From: JAVBSX01 sp031549565
GTDB taxonomy: Bacteria > Planctomycetota > Planctomycetia > Pirellulales > Thermoguttaceae
DNA: 64,000 bases
Direction: 5' to 3'
Assembly (NCBI GenBank): GCA_031549565.1
Contig: JAVBPO010000119.1
Coordinates: 15,922 to 79,921, forward strand
Made by a program: the position numbers and the translations under genes. Positions 33,449 to 41,749 of this stretch are shown in pieces. How positions within the stretch are numbered: the stretch's first letter is position 1; each line of letters begins with the position of its first letter. The notes below the pieces were generated by a model. The model was given only the letters and a program-made list of their open reading frames with translations, made no database searches and was not told the origin of the DNA.

Positions 33449-34507
33449 ATGCACGCTTGGACCAGCACTTGGGTCTCGCTCGTCTCGATGTTGCTCTACA
33501 CGGTGTCCAACGCTTCGCTCAGGCACCTGGAGAATTTGCACGCGCCGATCGATTGGTGTATCGCGGTTAAAGAAGCGATCGCGGTCGTCGTGCTCGCCCC
33601 TTGGATTCTCTTTCGGCTCTGTCATGGAAGATACCGCTTCCAGTCGAACCGCTTGTTTCTGCTCCTCATCGGCGCATCGCTGATCTGCGAAGTGATCGGG
33701 GCACAATACCAGCTCTTGTCCTACGCGTTTGTCGGATTGGTCGTTGCCGTACCGGCGCTACAATCGAGCCAGTTGATTTCAACCGCCCTGCTCGGCAGTC
33801 GTGTCCTTGGCGATAAGATCACCCGCTCGAAATGGATCGCGATGGGTTTCCTTTTGGGAGCCGTTTTTCTACTCAGTTACGGAAAATCCACGGCTCCCTC
33901 CGACGGCCCGGCGGTCGCGTCCGTCGGGTCCGGTTCGTTTGTATCGCTCAAAGGAATCGGCGCAGCCGCCCTCGCGGGAATCGCTTACTCCATTTACTTC
34001 AACGCCCTGCGTTATTTGTTGCGGAAAAATCGCGACCGTTCTCTCGGAGCGTGGGAAACGATCAAGGTGTACGATTGGGTCGGGCATGATTTCGCGACGT
34101 TCCAACAAGCACCACCGAATACGCAAGGAGAAAAAGTCGTTGTGAAGCGGACCTATTCGCCGTTCCCGATCACGCTGCTCATGATCACCGTAACCGGAGT
34201 CGGCACGCTTTATTTCGGGACCTCGATCGCGATCACTCGCGGGCCCGGCGGTTTCGTCGACGTTCCGACGGTGTGTTGGCCTTGGATTCTTGTAGCCGGA
34301 TTGGCGAACGTGACCGGTTTCTTTTTTCAGGTTCAAGGCCTGGTCCTTGCGAGCGCGGCGAAGGTCGCTCTCATCGCGGCGTTTCAGATCGTGATTTTCG
34401 CGTTTCTCGGGATCCTCTTTTTCGGAGAAACGATGAACCCGCTCATCGCGATCGGCGTCGTTCTCGCGATCGTCGGCGTGCTTTTTTCCTCGCAAGACGC
34501 GGAATAA
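33449..34507 (+). CDS. DMT-superfamily (EamA-like) transporter
   Basis: The 352-residue protein has about ten hydrophobic segments. The first half begins VSLVSMLLYTVSNASLRHLE, and ALQSSQLISTALLG lies in the region of the fourth helix. The second half ends FLGILFFGETMNPLIAIGVVLAIVGVLF, the classical EamA end motif. A hydrophilic insert of about 60 residues (190-250) sits in the middle, longer than in most EamA proteins. A drug/metabolite or nucleotide-sugar export role is possible; the substrate cannot be read. Heptamer arrays flank both ends of the gene. Confidence 0.8.
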   Translation: MHAWTSTWVSLVSMLLYTVSNASLRHLENLHAPIDWCIAVKEAIAVVVLAPWILFRLCHGRYRFQSNRLFLLLIGASLICEVIGAQYQLLSYAFVGLVVAVPALQSSQLISTALLGSRVLGDKITRSKWIAMGFLLGAVFLLSYGKSTAPSDGPAVASVGSGSFVSLKGIGAAALAGIAYSIYFNALRYLLRKNRDRSLGAWETIKVYDWVGHDFATFQQAPPNTQGEKVVVKRTYSPFPITLLMITVTGVGTLYFGTSIAITRGPGGFVDVPTVCWPWILVAGLANVTGFFFQVQGLVLASAAKVALIAAFQIVIFAFLGILFFGETMNPLIAIGVVLAIVGVLFSSQDAE

Positions 34508-34515
34508 TAATACGG

Positions 34516-34543
34516 AATTATGAATTGTGAATTATGAATTACG
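34516..34543. repeat. Heptamer array, AATTATG type
   Basis: AATTATG, AATTGTG, AATTATG, AATTACG lie in direct tandem. The dxs stop codon (minus strand TAA at 34532-34534) lies inside the array. Confidence 0.78.
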
Positions 34544-36616
34544 GAGCGAGCGGCAAAATGCGACGAGGCCGGATTCGTCCAAGCCGAGTTCAGCGAGGAG
34601 TTCGGCCCGTTCGGCGTGCTGAACATAGCGGTCCGGGATGCCGAGTCGGTAAATGTTCCGCGTGTCCAATCGCCGCTCGGATGCGGCTTCGAGAACCGCG
34701 CTGCCGAATCCGCCGACCAGCATTCCTTCTTCGATCGTGATGAGCGGCTTTCCTTCACCCAACTCCGCGAAAATGGTGTCCGCGTCGATCGGCTTGGCGA
34801 ATCGGGCGTTGATCACGCCGAAATCGAGCGAATCTTCCGCCCGAAGCCGTTCGGAGACCGCCAAAGCCGTGTCCAAGAGTCCGCCGTAGACGACGAGCGT
34901 TCCGTCCTTACCCCGGCGCAGCACTTCCGCTTTGCCCATCACGATCGGTTGATTTTCACGCGGAATCGGAGAGGCCGTACATTTGGGATAGCGGATTGCC
35001 GAGGGGAAGGTGGAAGGGTGGAAGGGTGGAAGAGTGGAAGGGGATTCGTCCGGCAATGTTTCCCTTTTTCCCTTTAAAGCGAATTCCAACATCGCGGCGA
35101 CGTCGGTTGGGTCACCGGGGGACATGAGGACGAGGTTCGGGAAAGAACGCATCATCGGAATGTCGAAAACGCCGTGGTGCGTCGGTCCGTCCGGCCCGGC
35201 CAGTCCGGCTCGGTCGAGGAGGAAAACGATCGGCAGATTCTGGAGGGAAACCTCCTGAAAAATCTGGTCGTATCCCCGCTGCAAAAACGTACTGTAAATG
35301 TCGACGATCGGCAACATCCCGGTTTTGGCGAGCCCGGCGGCGAAAACGACGGCGTGCGATTCGCAGATTCCGACGTCGAAAAATCGGTCCGGAAATTCGG
35401 TCCGGATCGGTTCGAGCATATTTCCCTGACACATCTCGGCGGTGATCACGCAGACTTTTTCGTTGCGCCGCATTTCCCGCAGGACCGCTTCGCGGACCCA
35501 AAACGTGTACGAATTCGGCTCGTTCGGTTCGCAATCCCCGTCGTTTTCGGGGAGGATCGGGGAGTGGACGACGGGGAGCGAGGGAAACGTCGGAAGTTGC
35601 GAGTGGAGCGAGGACAAAGGAGACGGAGAATCTTCCGGTTTCGTAAAATCGCTCCCCACTCCCCACACCCCGCTCTTCGTTTTTCTCCCCCCATTCTTCT
35701 TCACTTCCGGGCTGGGAGCGTGGTAGGTCGTCGGATCCTGTTCGGCGGGGGTGTATCCGCGACCCTTTTCCGTGAAAATGTGGAGTAAAACCGGCTTTTC
35801 GTAATTCCGAACCAGCCGGAGCATTTTCTGGAGTTGCACGATATCATGTCCGTCGATCGGGCCGATATACCGAAAACCGAGCTCCTCGAAAAGCATCCCG
35901 CCCATGAGCCCGGCTTTGAGCGCCGACTTGAAGCGTCCGAGGAACGATTCCGCCGAGCTTTGGAAGAGAGGGATTCGCCGGAGGAATTGCCGCACGGAAT
36001 ACTTCAGACCGACGTACGATTGCGTCATTCGCAGCCGGTCGAGGTAAAGCGCAATCCCACCGACCCGGGGGCAGATCGACATTTTGTTGTCGTTCAGGAT
36101 CACGGTCAGATTCTTTTTGAGCCAACCGACGTGATTCATCGATTCGAATACGACGCCGGACGAAAGCGCACCGTCCCCGATCACGGCGACCGAATGCCGT
36201 TCGTTTTCTCCGTTGAGTTCGTCGCCGCAAGTCAAACCGAGAACCGTTCCGATACTGCAACCGGCGTGTCCGGTCATCATCAGATCGTAGGGACTTTCCG
36301 CCGGGTTAGGAAAGCCCATCAGGCCCCCTTTGGTTCGGATTGTGTGCAGCTTGTCGAAACGCCCGGTCAGAATTTTGTGCGGATAACACTGATGCCCGGT
36401 ATCCCAAACGAGCCGATCCCGTGAAAAGTCGAAGACGCTGTGCAGCGCAATGCTCAATTCGACGACCCCGAGGTTCGACGCGAAATGAACCGCCCGATGG
36501 TCCGACAACCGGCAAAGCTCTTCCCGAATTTCTTCGGCAAGGTGGACAAGCTGGCTGGAATTTAGCGCGCGCAAATCCTCTGGGCCGTAAATTCGTGGGA
36601 GAATCTGCTCGGACAT
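34532..36616 (-). CDS. dxs: 1-deoxy-D-xylulose-5-phosphate synthase with repeat-derived insertions
   Basis: The 694-residue transketolase-fold enzyme condenses pyruvate and glyceraldehyde 3-phosphate to DXP, the first step of the MEP isoprenoid route. Typical segments are ALHSVFDFSRDRLVWDTGHQCYPHK, GHAGCSIG, the TPP motif GDGALSSG...NDNKMSI, and in the second domain DVGICESHAVVFAAG, with Glu as the proton acceptor. LDRAGLAGPDGPTHHGVFD and the C-terminal domain VTIEEG-like ITIEEGMLVGGFGS follow. Other DXS proteins have about 620-640 residues. Extra low-complexity stretches occur at about residues 305-364 (rich in Ser/Pro/Leu) and 517-540 (STLPPFHPSTFPS), both in linker or loop positions. Both are encoded by tandem-repeat-like DNA. 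The start MSEQILPRIYG at 36616 is preferred over a Met five codons earlier. Confidence 0.93.
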   Translation of the reverse strand: MSEQILPRIYGPEDLRALNSSQLVHLAEEIREELCRLSDHRAVHFASNLGVVELSIALHSVFDFSRDRLVWDTGHQCYPHKILTGRFDKLHTIRTKGGLMGFPNPAESPYDLMMTGHAGCSIGTVLGLTCGDELNGENERHSVAVIGDGALSSGVVFESMNHVGWLKKNLTVILNDNKMSICPRVGGIALYLDRLRMTQSYVGLKYSVRQFLRRIPLFQSSAESFLGRFKSALKAGLMGGMLFEELGFRYIGPIDGHDIVQLQKMLRLVRNYEKPVLLHIFTEKGRGYTPAEQDPTTYHAPSPEVKKNGGRKTKSGVWGVGSDFTKPEDSPSPLSSLHSQLPTFPSLPVVHSPILPENDGDCEPNEPNSYTFWVREAVLREMRRNEKVCVITAEMCQGNMLEPIRTEFPDRFFDVGICESHAVVFAAGLAKTGMLPIVDIYSTFLQRGYDQIFQEVSLQNLPIVFLLDRAGLAGPDGPTHHGVFDIPMMRSFPNLVLMSPGDPTDVAAMLEFALKGKRETLPDESPSTLPPFHPSTFPSAIRYPKCTASPIPRENQPIVMGKAEVLRRGKDGTLVVYGGLLDTALAVSERLRAEDSLDFGVINARFAKPIDADTIFAELGEGKPLITIEEGMLVGGFGSAVLEAASERRLDTRNIYRLGIPDRYVQHAERAELLAELGLDESGLVAFCRSLRNS
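35008..35070. repeat. Tandem GGAAGGGT array inside dxs
   Basis: GGAAGGT, GGAAGGGT, GGAAGGGT, GGAAGAGT, GGAAGGGG lie in tandem at about 35008-35044, followed near 35058-35072 by TTTCCCTTTTTCCC. They encode the Pro/Ser/Thr-rich insertion near residues 517-540 of DXS. The unit is 8 bases, unlike the 7 of the intergenic families. Confidence 0.6.
35560..35695. repeat. Repeat-like palindrome inside dxs, GGGGAGT type
   Basis: On the plus strand, units with GGGGAGT/GGGGAGC spacing occur near 35558-35582 and inverted CCCCACT units occur near 35653-35675 (CGCTCCCCACTCCCCAC). The layout copies the intergenic heptamer palindromes, but it lies in the coding region of dxs and keeps the frame open. Confidence 0.55.
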
Positions 36617-36746
36617 GAAGAAAGGAATCAAGGGCGGTGCAAGAGATCGGAAGCTGACGCCTATTTTAGCAGTTTCGAGGGTAAAGTGAAGAGGCCGCCA
36701 ATTGACGCCGCGAGTGAATTCGCGAGATTCTCCGGCTTCTCAGGAA

Positions 36747-36774
36747 TTGCACGCGGCGGAAAAAATGGTAGAAT
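36747..36774 (+). promoter_or_regulatory. Putative sigma-70 type promoter of the CNNM/CBS gene
   Basis: TTGCAC at 36747-36752, 16 bases, then TAGAAT at 36769-36774 with an upstream TGG (extended -10). The ATG at 36852 is 77 bases downstream. Confidence 0.45.
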
Positions 36775-36851
36775 CCGACTTTCCAATGAGGCTTTCCATT
36801 TTTTCCTAATCCTGTTTCGCGAATTATTTTCGTTTCCACGCTCGACCGTTA

Positions 36852-38198
36852 ATGATCTATCTTGCCGTACTCGGATTGGCGTTGGTTTTTTTTTCATCGC
36901 TTTGCGTCGTGTCCTACCGGGAATTTTCACGACATCAACTCGAAGACATCTGTCAGTGGTGGGGGAAAGAACCACGTCTTGGCAGAATCCTCAAGACTTA
37001 CGAGCGAATGGCGGTCTCCGCGGAAACCTGTCGCGTGATTTTCGCGGTCGTCGCTTTCGTCAGTGGGTTTTCCGCTCTTCTTCCCTACTTCTCCCAACTG
37101 CGGCTGCTCGACGTTGAGTCGCCTTGGACCTATTCGCTGGAATTCGGCGGCTTCATCCTGTTGGGGACCGTGGTCATGCTGTTTGTTGCCGTTTGGATTC
37201 CGTCGGCCGTTGCGGAGCTTTGGGGAACGCCGATCGTCTTTTATACTTTCCCGCTCTGGGAAGCTCTCACGACGCTTCTTTACCCGCTGGAGTTGGTCCA
37301 TTTCTTTTTCCAGATGTTTTTCCAGCGTCTGGCCGGACATCGTCCGGGGACAAGCGACGAAGAACAATTCGAGGAGGAAATCCGTACGATCGTCACCGAG
37401 GGACATCGGGAGGGGCTCCTGGAAGAAGACGCCCGGGAAATGATCGAAAGCGTGATCGAAATGGGGGACGTCTCCGTTTCGGAAATCATGACGCCGCGAA
37501 CCGACACGGTTTTCATTGCCGCGACGCTCTCCTGGGAGGAATTGCTCGCTCAGGTGATCACGATCCCGCACTCCCGAATCCCGGTGTTCAACGATAATCG
37601 CGACGATATCATCGGCGTGCTTTTCGTCAAGGATCTGATTCCGGAACTGGCGAAAAAAGTCGAAGACCGGATTGCCTGGACTTCGTTGCTTCGATTTCCT
37701 CATTTCGTACCGGAAACGAAACCGGTCGACAAACTCTTGCAGGAGTTTCAAAATTCAACGCAACCCCAACTTCACGGGAGCGAAATCAAGCCGTCCCGAC
37801 ACATGCACATCGCGATCGTGCTGGACGAATACGGCGGCGTTTCCGGGCTGGTCACTTTGGAAGATATTCTTGAGGAAATCGTCGGGGAAATCGTCGACGA
37901 ACACGACCCCGTTGTGGAAAACGAAGAAATCCGGGAAATCGAGCCGAACGTCTACGAAGTTCTCGGAAAGGTTCATTTGGACGAATTGAACGACCAACTC
38001 GACATCGGATTGCCGGAAGAAGGGGATTTCGACACGATCGGCGGATACGTCTTTTCGACTTTGGGCCATATTCCGCAAGTCAACGAGACGCTTTTGTTCG
38101 AAAAGGACAACAAGCGGTTCCGATTTGTCGTTCTGGAAGCGTCCAAACGGCGTATCGAACGACTCCGCATCGAAACGGGAAACGGCGAAAGCGTTTGA
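36852..38198 (+). CDS. CNNM/CorC-HlyC-type membrane protein with CBS domains
   Basis: The 448-residue protein has a DUF21/CNNM membrane domain (helices near 1-22, 55-75, 90-118 and 125-155), then an acidic linker (DEEQFEEEIRTIVTEGHREGLLEEDAREMI). Two CBS motifs follow: SVSEIMTPRTDTVFI with SRIPVFNDNRDDIIGVLFVKDL, then IVLDEYGGVSGLVTLEDILEEIVGEI. A C-terminal CorC_HlyC domain comes last (YEVLGKVHLDELNDQL, FDTIGGYV). Such proteins mediate Mg2+/Co2+ efflux or tolerance, and the CBS pair probably binds ATP-Mg. It is divergent from dxs, with a promoter candidate of its own. Confidence 0.9.
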   Translation: MIYLAVLGLALVFFSSLCVVSYREFSRHQLEDICQWWGKEPRLGRILKTYERMAVSAETCRVIFAVVAFVSGFSALLPYFSQLRLLDVESPWTYSLEFGGFILLGTVVMLFVAVWIPSAVAELWGTPIVFYTFPLWEALTTLLYPLELVHFFFQMFFQRLAGHRPGTSDEEQFEEEIRTIVTEGHREGLLEEDAREMIESVIEMGDVSVSEIMTPRTDTVFIAATLSWEELLAQVITIPHSRIPVFNDNRDDIIGVLFVKDLIPELAKKVEDRIAWTSLLRFPHFVPETKPVDKLLQEFQNSTQPQLHGSEIKPSRHMHIAIVLDEYGGVSGLVTLEDILEEIVGEIVDEHDPVVENEEIREIEPNVYEVLGKVHLDELNDQLDIGLPEEGDFDTIGGYVFSTLGHIPQVNETLLFEKDNKRFRFVVLEASKRRIERLRIETGNGESV

Positions 38199-38299
38199 TT
38201 TTTACATACCCCGCTGCTTTGCGTTTCCGCACGCCGGTTTATCAACATTGTCCGTTCTCTTGGGCGTACCCCGAGGCGGAAGGGTGAAGTCGCCGACCA

Positions 38300-38328
38300 T
38301 TGCGTCGAAAGAGAAGGAAGAGTACAAT
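38300..38328 (+). promoter_or_regulatory. Putative sigma-70 type promoter of the histidine kinase gene
   Basis: TTGCGT at 38300-38305, 17 bases, then TACAAT at 38323-38328. It lies 38 bases before the ATG at 38366 and argues against translation starting further upstream. Confidence 0.5.
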
Positions 38329-38365
38329 CTCGACTCGGGTTTTCTCGTTCTCTTCGACTCTTTCC

Positions 38366-40150
38366 ATGGACTCTCCTCGAAACATTAATCGCGCGATTTT
38401 CGAATCGAGCCTTGAAATCAAGTGCTTGTTCTTTTTCGGATTAGCGTTGACGATCGTCATCGGGGCCAGCTTCCGGCTCTATTTTTATGTTACGGAAGCT
38501 CAAATCAAAGCGCAGAACCCACAAACCGCCAATCTCCTGGTCGAACAGGATATGGTCCTCAAACACTACGGAATTCTCAATAAAGAAGAAGGAAAATACG
38601 ATCCGCAATTCACCGACATGATGACTTCGATCATCGAGGGGTTGCGAAAAGAAGCCTTTCAAAGCCGGGCGATCCGGTCTCCCGACTACGAGCAGAACAC
38701 GTTCTCCAAAAACAAGGAGCTCCCTCCCAAAGACGATTACGAGCGGAAACTGGTCGAACATTTCATGGCCCCGCCCAAGGAATTTTTATCGGACCAGAAC
38801 GATTCCCGCGATTACATCGATCGAATTGACACCCAAACGGGTGAATATCATTATTACCGTCCGGTTCGCGTGACCAGTTTGAATTGTACGCAGACCTGCC
38901 ATCTCCAGAAATACGACGACCCGCAACTGGGCGACCTGATCGGGATCATCCATGTCACGATTCCGAAACCGCCGGCTCAAAACGCGATCGCCAAGAATTG
39001 GGCCTGGCTTTTGAGCGTTTCGATTCTGTCCGCGTTCCTGTCGCTCATTGCCTTTTACGCCGTCATCCGCTGGGTCATTATCAAGCCGTTGCGAAACCTC
39101 CGGGATGTATCCGAAGCGATCAGTCGCGGCGATGTGACCAAACGGGCCGACTTGCATACCGGCGACGAATTCGAGTCGCTCAGCACAGCGTTTAACCGGA
39201 TGGTCCGGCACCTTGTTTCCGCGCAGGAAAAGCTCAAAAGCGCGAACATCGAGTTGGAATATAAGGTCGACGAGTTGGCGAGTATCATGGTTCAGCTTCA
39301 CGAAACGAACCGGGTCAAAAGCGATTTCATGGCGACGATGTCCCATGAACTGCGGACGCCGCTGAACAGCATTCTCGGCTTCAGCGATGTCCTTGGCTCG
39401 ATTTCCACGCTTGATGAAAAACAGAAACGCTATGTGGAAAACATCGGCAAATCCGGTCGAACCCTGCTGAGCATGATCAATGATATTCTTGACATGGCGA
39501 AGATCGAGGCAGGTCGGATGGACATCAAGGTTCAAAAGTTTTCGATCGAGGGGATCGTCGCTGCGCAGACCGACATGGCCCGACCGCTTTTGGACAAGAA
39601 GAACATCGACATCGACGTCGAAACGGAACCGAATCTGCCGCCGATGTACCAGGACGCTTCCCGAATCCAGCAGATCCTTAATAACCTCCTGTCCAACGCG
39701 ATCAAATTTACGCCGGAAGGAGGACGAATCAAGGTTTCGATATCTCGAACGGAACTCCCCCAGCCGATTGCCCACATTCCCGACGTTCAGACGGCCAGTC
39801 GGCTGCTTTTGGCCCCGAAGCCGATTCCCTACCTCCAGATGAAGGTGAGCGACACCGGGGTCGGCATTTCGGAGGAAGACCAGCAGATCGTCTTCGAGAA
39901 ATTTCGGCAGGCTCGCAATATGAAGACCGGCAGCGACACGATGAAACGTGAATATTCCGGTTCCGGGCTCGGCCTTTCGATCGTCAAGGAGCTTTGCCGG
40001 ATGCTTGACGGAGAGATCGAGCTGGAAAGCCAGCTCGGGCTCGGAAGTACCTTCACCGTGCGACTTCCTTGGAATTTCGAGGCTCGCCCCCACTCGGAGT
40101 CGGAGATGATGGTCGAAATCCAACAGTTCGCCAAATCGCGGTTGAAGTGA
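38366..40150 (+). CDS. Sensor histidine kinase with heme-binding-type periplasmic domain
   Basis: The 594-residue protein has TM1 at about residues 22-42 and a periplasmic domain to about 210, then TM2 (WLLSVSILSAFLSLIAFYAVI). A HAMP domain follows (LRNLRDVSEAISRGDVTKRA), then a coiled coil. HisKA has SHELRTPLNSILGF, with the phospho-accepting His near residue 325. HATPase_c has NNLLSNAIKFTPEGG, DTGVGISEEDQ and SGSGLGLSIVKEL. The periplasmic part (QNPQTANLL, YYRPVRVTSLNCTQTCH, LGDLIGIIHVTIP) resembles the DUF3365/Tll0287-like sensor domain that covalently binds heme. Here the site is CX3CH, not CXXCH. No response regulator is adjacent, so its partner is elsewhere. It may sense redox or gas ligands. 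Confidence 0.88.
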   Translation: MDSPRNINRAIFESSLEIKCLFFFGLALTIVIGASFRLYFYVTEAQIKAQNPQTANLLVEQDMVLKHYGILNKEEGKYDPQFTDMMTSIIEGLRKEAFQSRAIRSPDYEQNTFSKNKELPPKDDYERKLVEHFMAPPKEFLSDQNDSRDYIDRIDTQTGEYHYYRPVRVTSLNCTQTCHLQKYDDPQLGDLIGIIHVTIPKPPAQNAIAKNWAWLLSVSILSAFLSLIAFYAVIRWVIIKPLRNLRDVSEAISRGDVTKRADLHTGDEFESLSTAFNRMVRHLVSAQEKLKSANIELEYKVDELASIMVQLHETNRVKSDFMATMSHELRTPLNSILGFSDVLGSISTLDEKQKRYVENIGKSGRTLLSMINDILDMAKIEAGRMDIKVQKFSIEGIVAAQTDMARPLLDKKNIDIDVETEPNLPPMYQDASRIQQILNNLLSNAIKFTPEGGRIKVSISRTELPQPIAHIPDVQTASRLLLAPKPIPYLQMKVSDTGVGISEEDQQIVFEKFRQARNMKTGSDTMKREYSGSGLGLSIVKELCRMLDGEIELESQLGLGSTFTVRLPWNFEARPHSESEMMVEIQQFAKSRLK

Positions 40151-40172
40151 TGTTGTCTGACGGGCACGAAAA

Positions 40173-40310
40173 AAGGGCGGCACGACTAACGTCGTACCAC
40201 CCTTAATGTGTGCGTCCTGAAAATCAAGTTGGGTCAGCCGTAATGAGAATCGTAAATCCAGAAACGTTGCGAGGTGAAGCTTACCCCGTTCTCATTACGG
40301 AATGATTCTC
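40173..40310 (-). ncRNA. Structured RNA candidate ending in an intrinsic terminator
   Basis: Read on the minus strand, CCGTAATGAGAA (40300-40289) pairs perfectly with TTCTCATTACGG (40249-40238), a 12-bp stem around 39 bases. A second GAGAATC (40310-40304) can compete for the same arm (GATTCTC, 40250-40244). At 40204-40173 a 14-bp stem with two G-U pairs, read AAGGGTGGTACGAC GTTA GTCGTGCCGCCCTT, is followed by a run of U. The stem is clean only on the minus strand, so the transcript is leftward. It may be a small RNA or the 3' end of the acetyltransferase transcript. I do not recognise a known RNA family. Confidence 0.45.
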
Positions 40311-40676
40311 ACGACGGCGCCGATCTGATCAATTCGAGTGGTAATAAAACCGTTCCAGGCTCGAAACTTGCGTCTTTTGCCGTGAATGGAACTCTTGGTA
40401 TGATCATGCAGTTACTCACGATTCCTCGAGAATTCGAATGAAAAGCCCAGCACACGACCTCGTTCCACCGATCATCCATGATCCATTTCACGAAATCGCA
40501 CACAGCGAAGTGAGACAACTCCGCTCTAGACCGTTTCATCGAAAAATTAGGCCCGGATATTTAATGAGGAACAACCGCAAAAAGAAGAATAATCAATATC
40601 ACCGGATTTACAGCCGGGTTGTTCCTGTTGCGTAAAATGTAGCGATTGTCGCGATTAAAGAGACGCTGGTCGAGCG
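40311..40676. other. Non-coding stretch with a further inverted repeat
   Basis: No credible gene is seen here; short frames exist on both strands but encode nothing recognisable. A perfect 10-bp inverted repeat, AGGAACAACC at 40567-40576 and GGTTGTTCCT at 40617-40626, encloses 40 bases. Local A content is higher than in neighbouring genes (CAAAAAGAAGAATAATC). Confidence 0.5.
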
Positions 40677-41465
40677 CTATTCGTCATATTTCCAGCCTTG
40701 GTGTGGGTTATAGGCCCAGTGGGGGGACCAGAAGTGGTAGACGGAAACCTCTGACCCGGCCGCGTATCCCGCCTTGTCGCAGAGCCGGACATACGCCGGG
40801 CAATCCGCGGGAACCGCCAGCGAAGTTTTGTCCAAACCGGCGGAGATCCCCCAGTATTCACATGCTTTGATCAGAGAGCTGCCGACACCTCGCCCGCGGT
40901 ATTTTTCTTCGACGGCGAGCATTCCGATTCGACCGTCTTTGACCGTCTGACCGGTTTGGGGATTCGTTTGTTTGACGACCCGGGTGGTCGCCAATCCGGA
41001 CGGCTTTCCATCGTCTCCTTGCCAAACCCAGATTGCGTCGGCGGTTCCTCCGAGAGTCGCATTATTGATCCATGTCAAAAAGAGTTGCTCGTAAAACGGC
41101 AAAATCAGCGGATCTTTGCGGAATCGAGACTGTTGACCGGAAATGACGGCGAGAGTCTCCAAACGCTTGGTACAGGCTGTTTCCGTGTAGAGCCGAAGTC
41201 GGGAATCCAGTTCCGGAGCAATGGAAGAAACCGTTTTTTCGTAGACCAGCTTACGATCATAGCAGACACACGGGGCTTCAAGCCCCTCGATTTCATTCGG
41301 ACCGTTTTCTTTCAGAAAAACATAGATCAACCGAAACTCGGATTTCCCTTGCCGAAGGGTTGCGTCCAGAGTTTCCCGGGAGAAGTCCGAACCCAAGTTA
41401 ATACGACCGACAGGAAAGCCGAAAAATCTCGAATCCCAATCGACTGGAAAAATCGTGTAATTCAT
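40677..41465 (-). CDS. WecD/RffC-like GNAT N-acetyltransferase
   Basis: The 262-residue protein starts MNYTIFPVDWDSRFFGFPVGRI, the N-terminal pattern of dTDP-fucosamine acetyltransferase WecD and relatives. The GNAT fold follows: SRFRKDPLILPFYEQLFLTWINNATLGG, then GRIGMLAVEEKYRGRGVGSSLIKAC with the acetyl-CoA loop RGRGVG, and YVRLCDKAGYAAGSEVSVYHFW at the end. It probably acetylates a nucleotide-sugar amine for an envelope polysaccharide, as WecD does. No sugar gene cluster adjoins it, so the substrate is uncertain. The start at 41465 is chosen because the conserved block begins there; 11 upstream residues are dropped. Confidence 0.75.
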   Translation of the reverse strand: MNYTIFPVDWDSRFFGFPVGRINLGSDFSRETLDATLRQGKSEFRLIYVFLKENGPNEIEGLEAPCVCYDRKLVYEKTVSSIAPELDSRLRLYTETACTKRLETLAVISGQQSRFRKDPLILPFYEQLFLTWINNATLGGTADAIWVWQGDDGKPSGLATTRVVKQTNPQTGQTVKDGRIGMLAVEEKYRGRGVGSSLIKACEYWGISAGLDKTSLAVPADCPAYVRLCDKAGYAAGSEVSVYHFWSPHWAYNPHQGWKYDE

Positions 41466-41505
41466 CTGAATATTTTCCCCAATAAAACGCAATTCCAAAC
41501 ATTGA

Positions 41506-41517
41506 TTGACGCGTCAA
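41506..41517. promoter_or_regulatory. Perfect palindrome in the divergent acetyltransferase/sbcC spacer
   Basis: TTGACGCGTCAA is a perfect 12-bp palindrome 40 bases upstream of the acetyltransferase ATG. It could be an operator. A TATAAT-like ATTATAAT at 41550-41557 lies beyond it on the same side. Confidence 0.3.
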
Positions 41518-41749
41518 CTTTCCTTTGTACGCTCCCATACCCGGAGATGATTATAATTCGTAAAAGCCGTTCCACCAAGAGGGGAACGAGCCCGAGAGGG
41601 AACGAGAACGAGCCGGGACCTGCGGTCCCGGAATCCGTGAGCACAGCTCACGGCTCGTGGTTGTGGAATGAATTGTTATACTGTTTCTCAATTCTTCAAT
41701 CCGGTTTTGATCATTTTCAAGCAGGGGGTAGCCCTGCTGCCAACGACCG

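Noticed and set aside
39760..40150. Response-regulator receiver domain at the kinase C-terminus
   Set aside because: The protein ends about 15 residues after the HATPase domain; there is no DD...D...K receiver pattern.
40309..40539. 76-residue minus-strand frame in the gene-free stretch
   Set aside because: No family, no ribosome binding site, composition unlike the neighbours; kept as non-coding.
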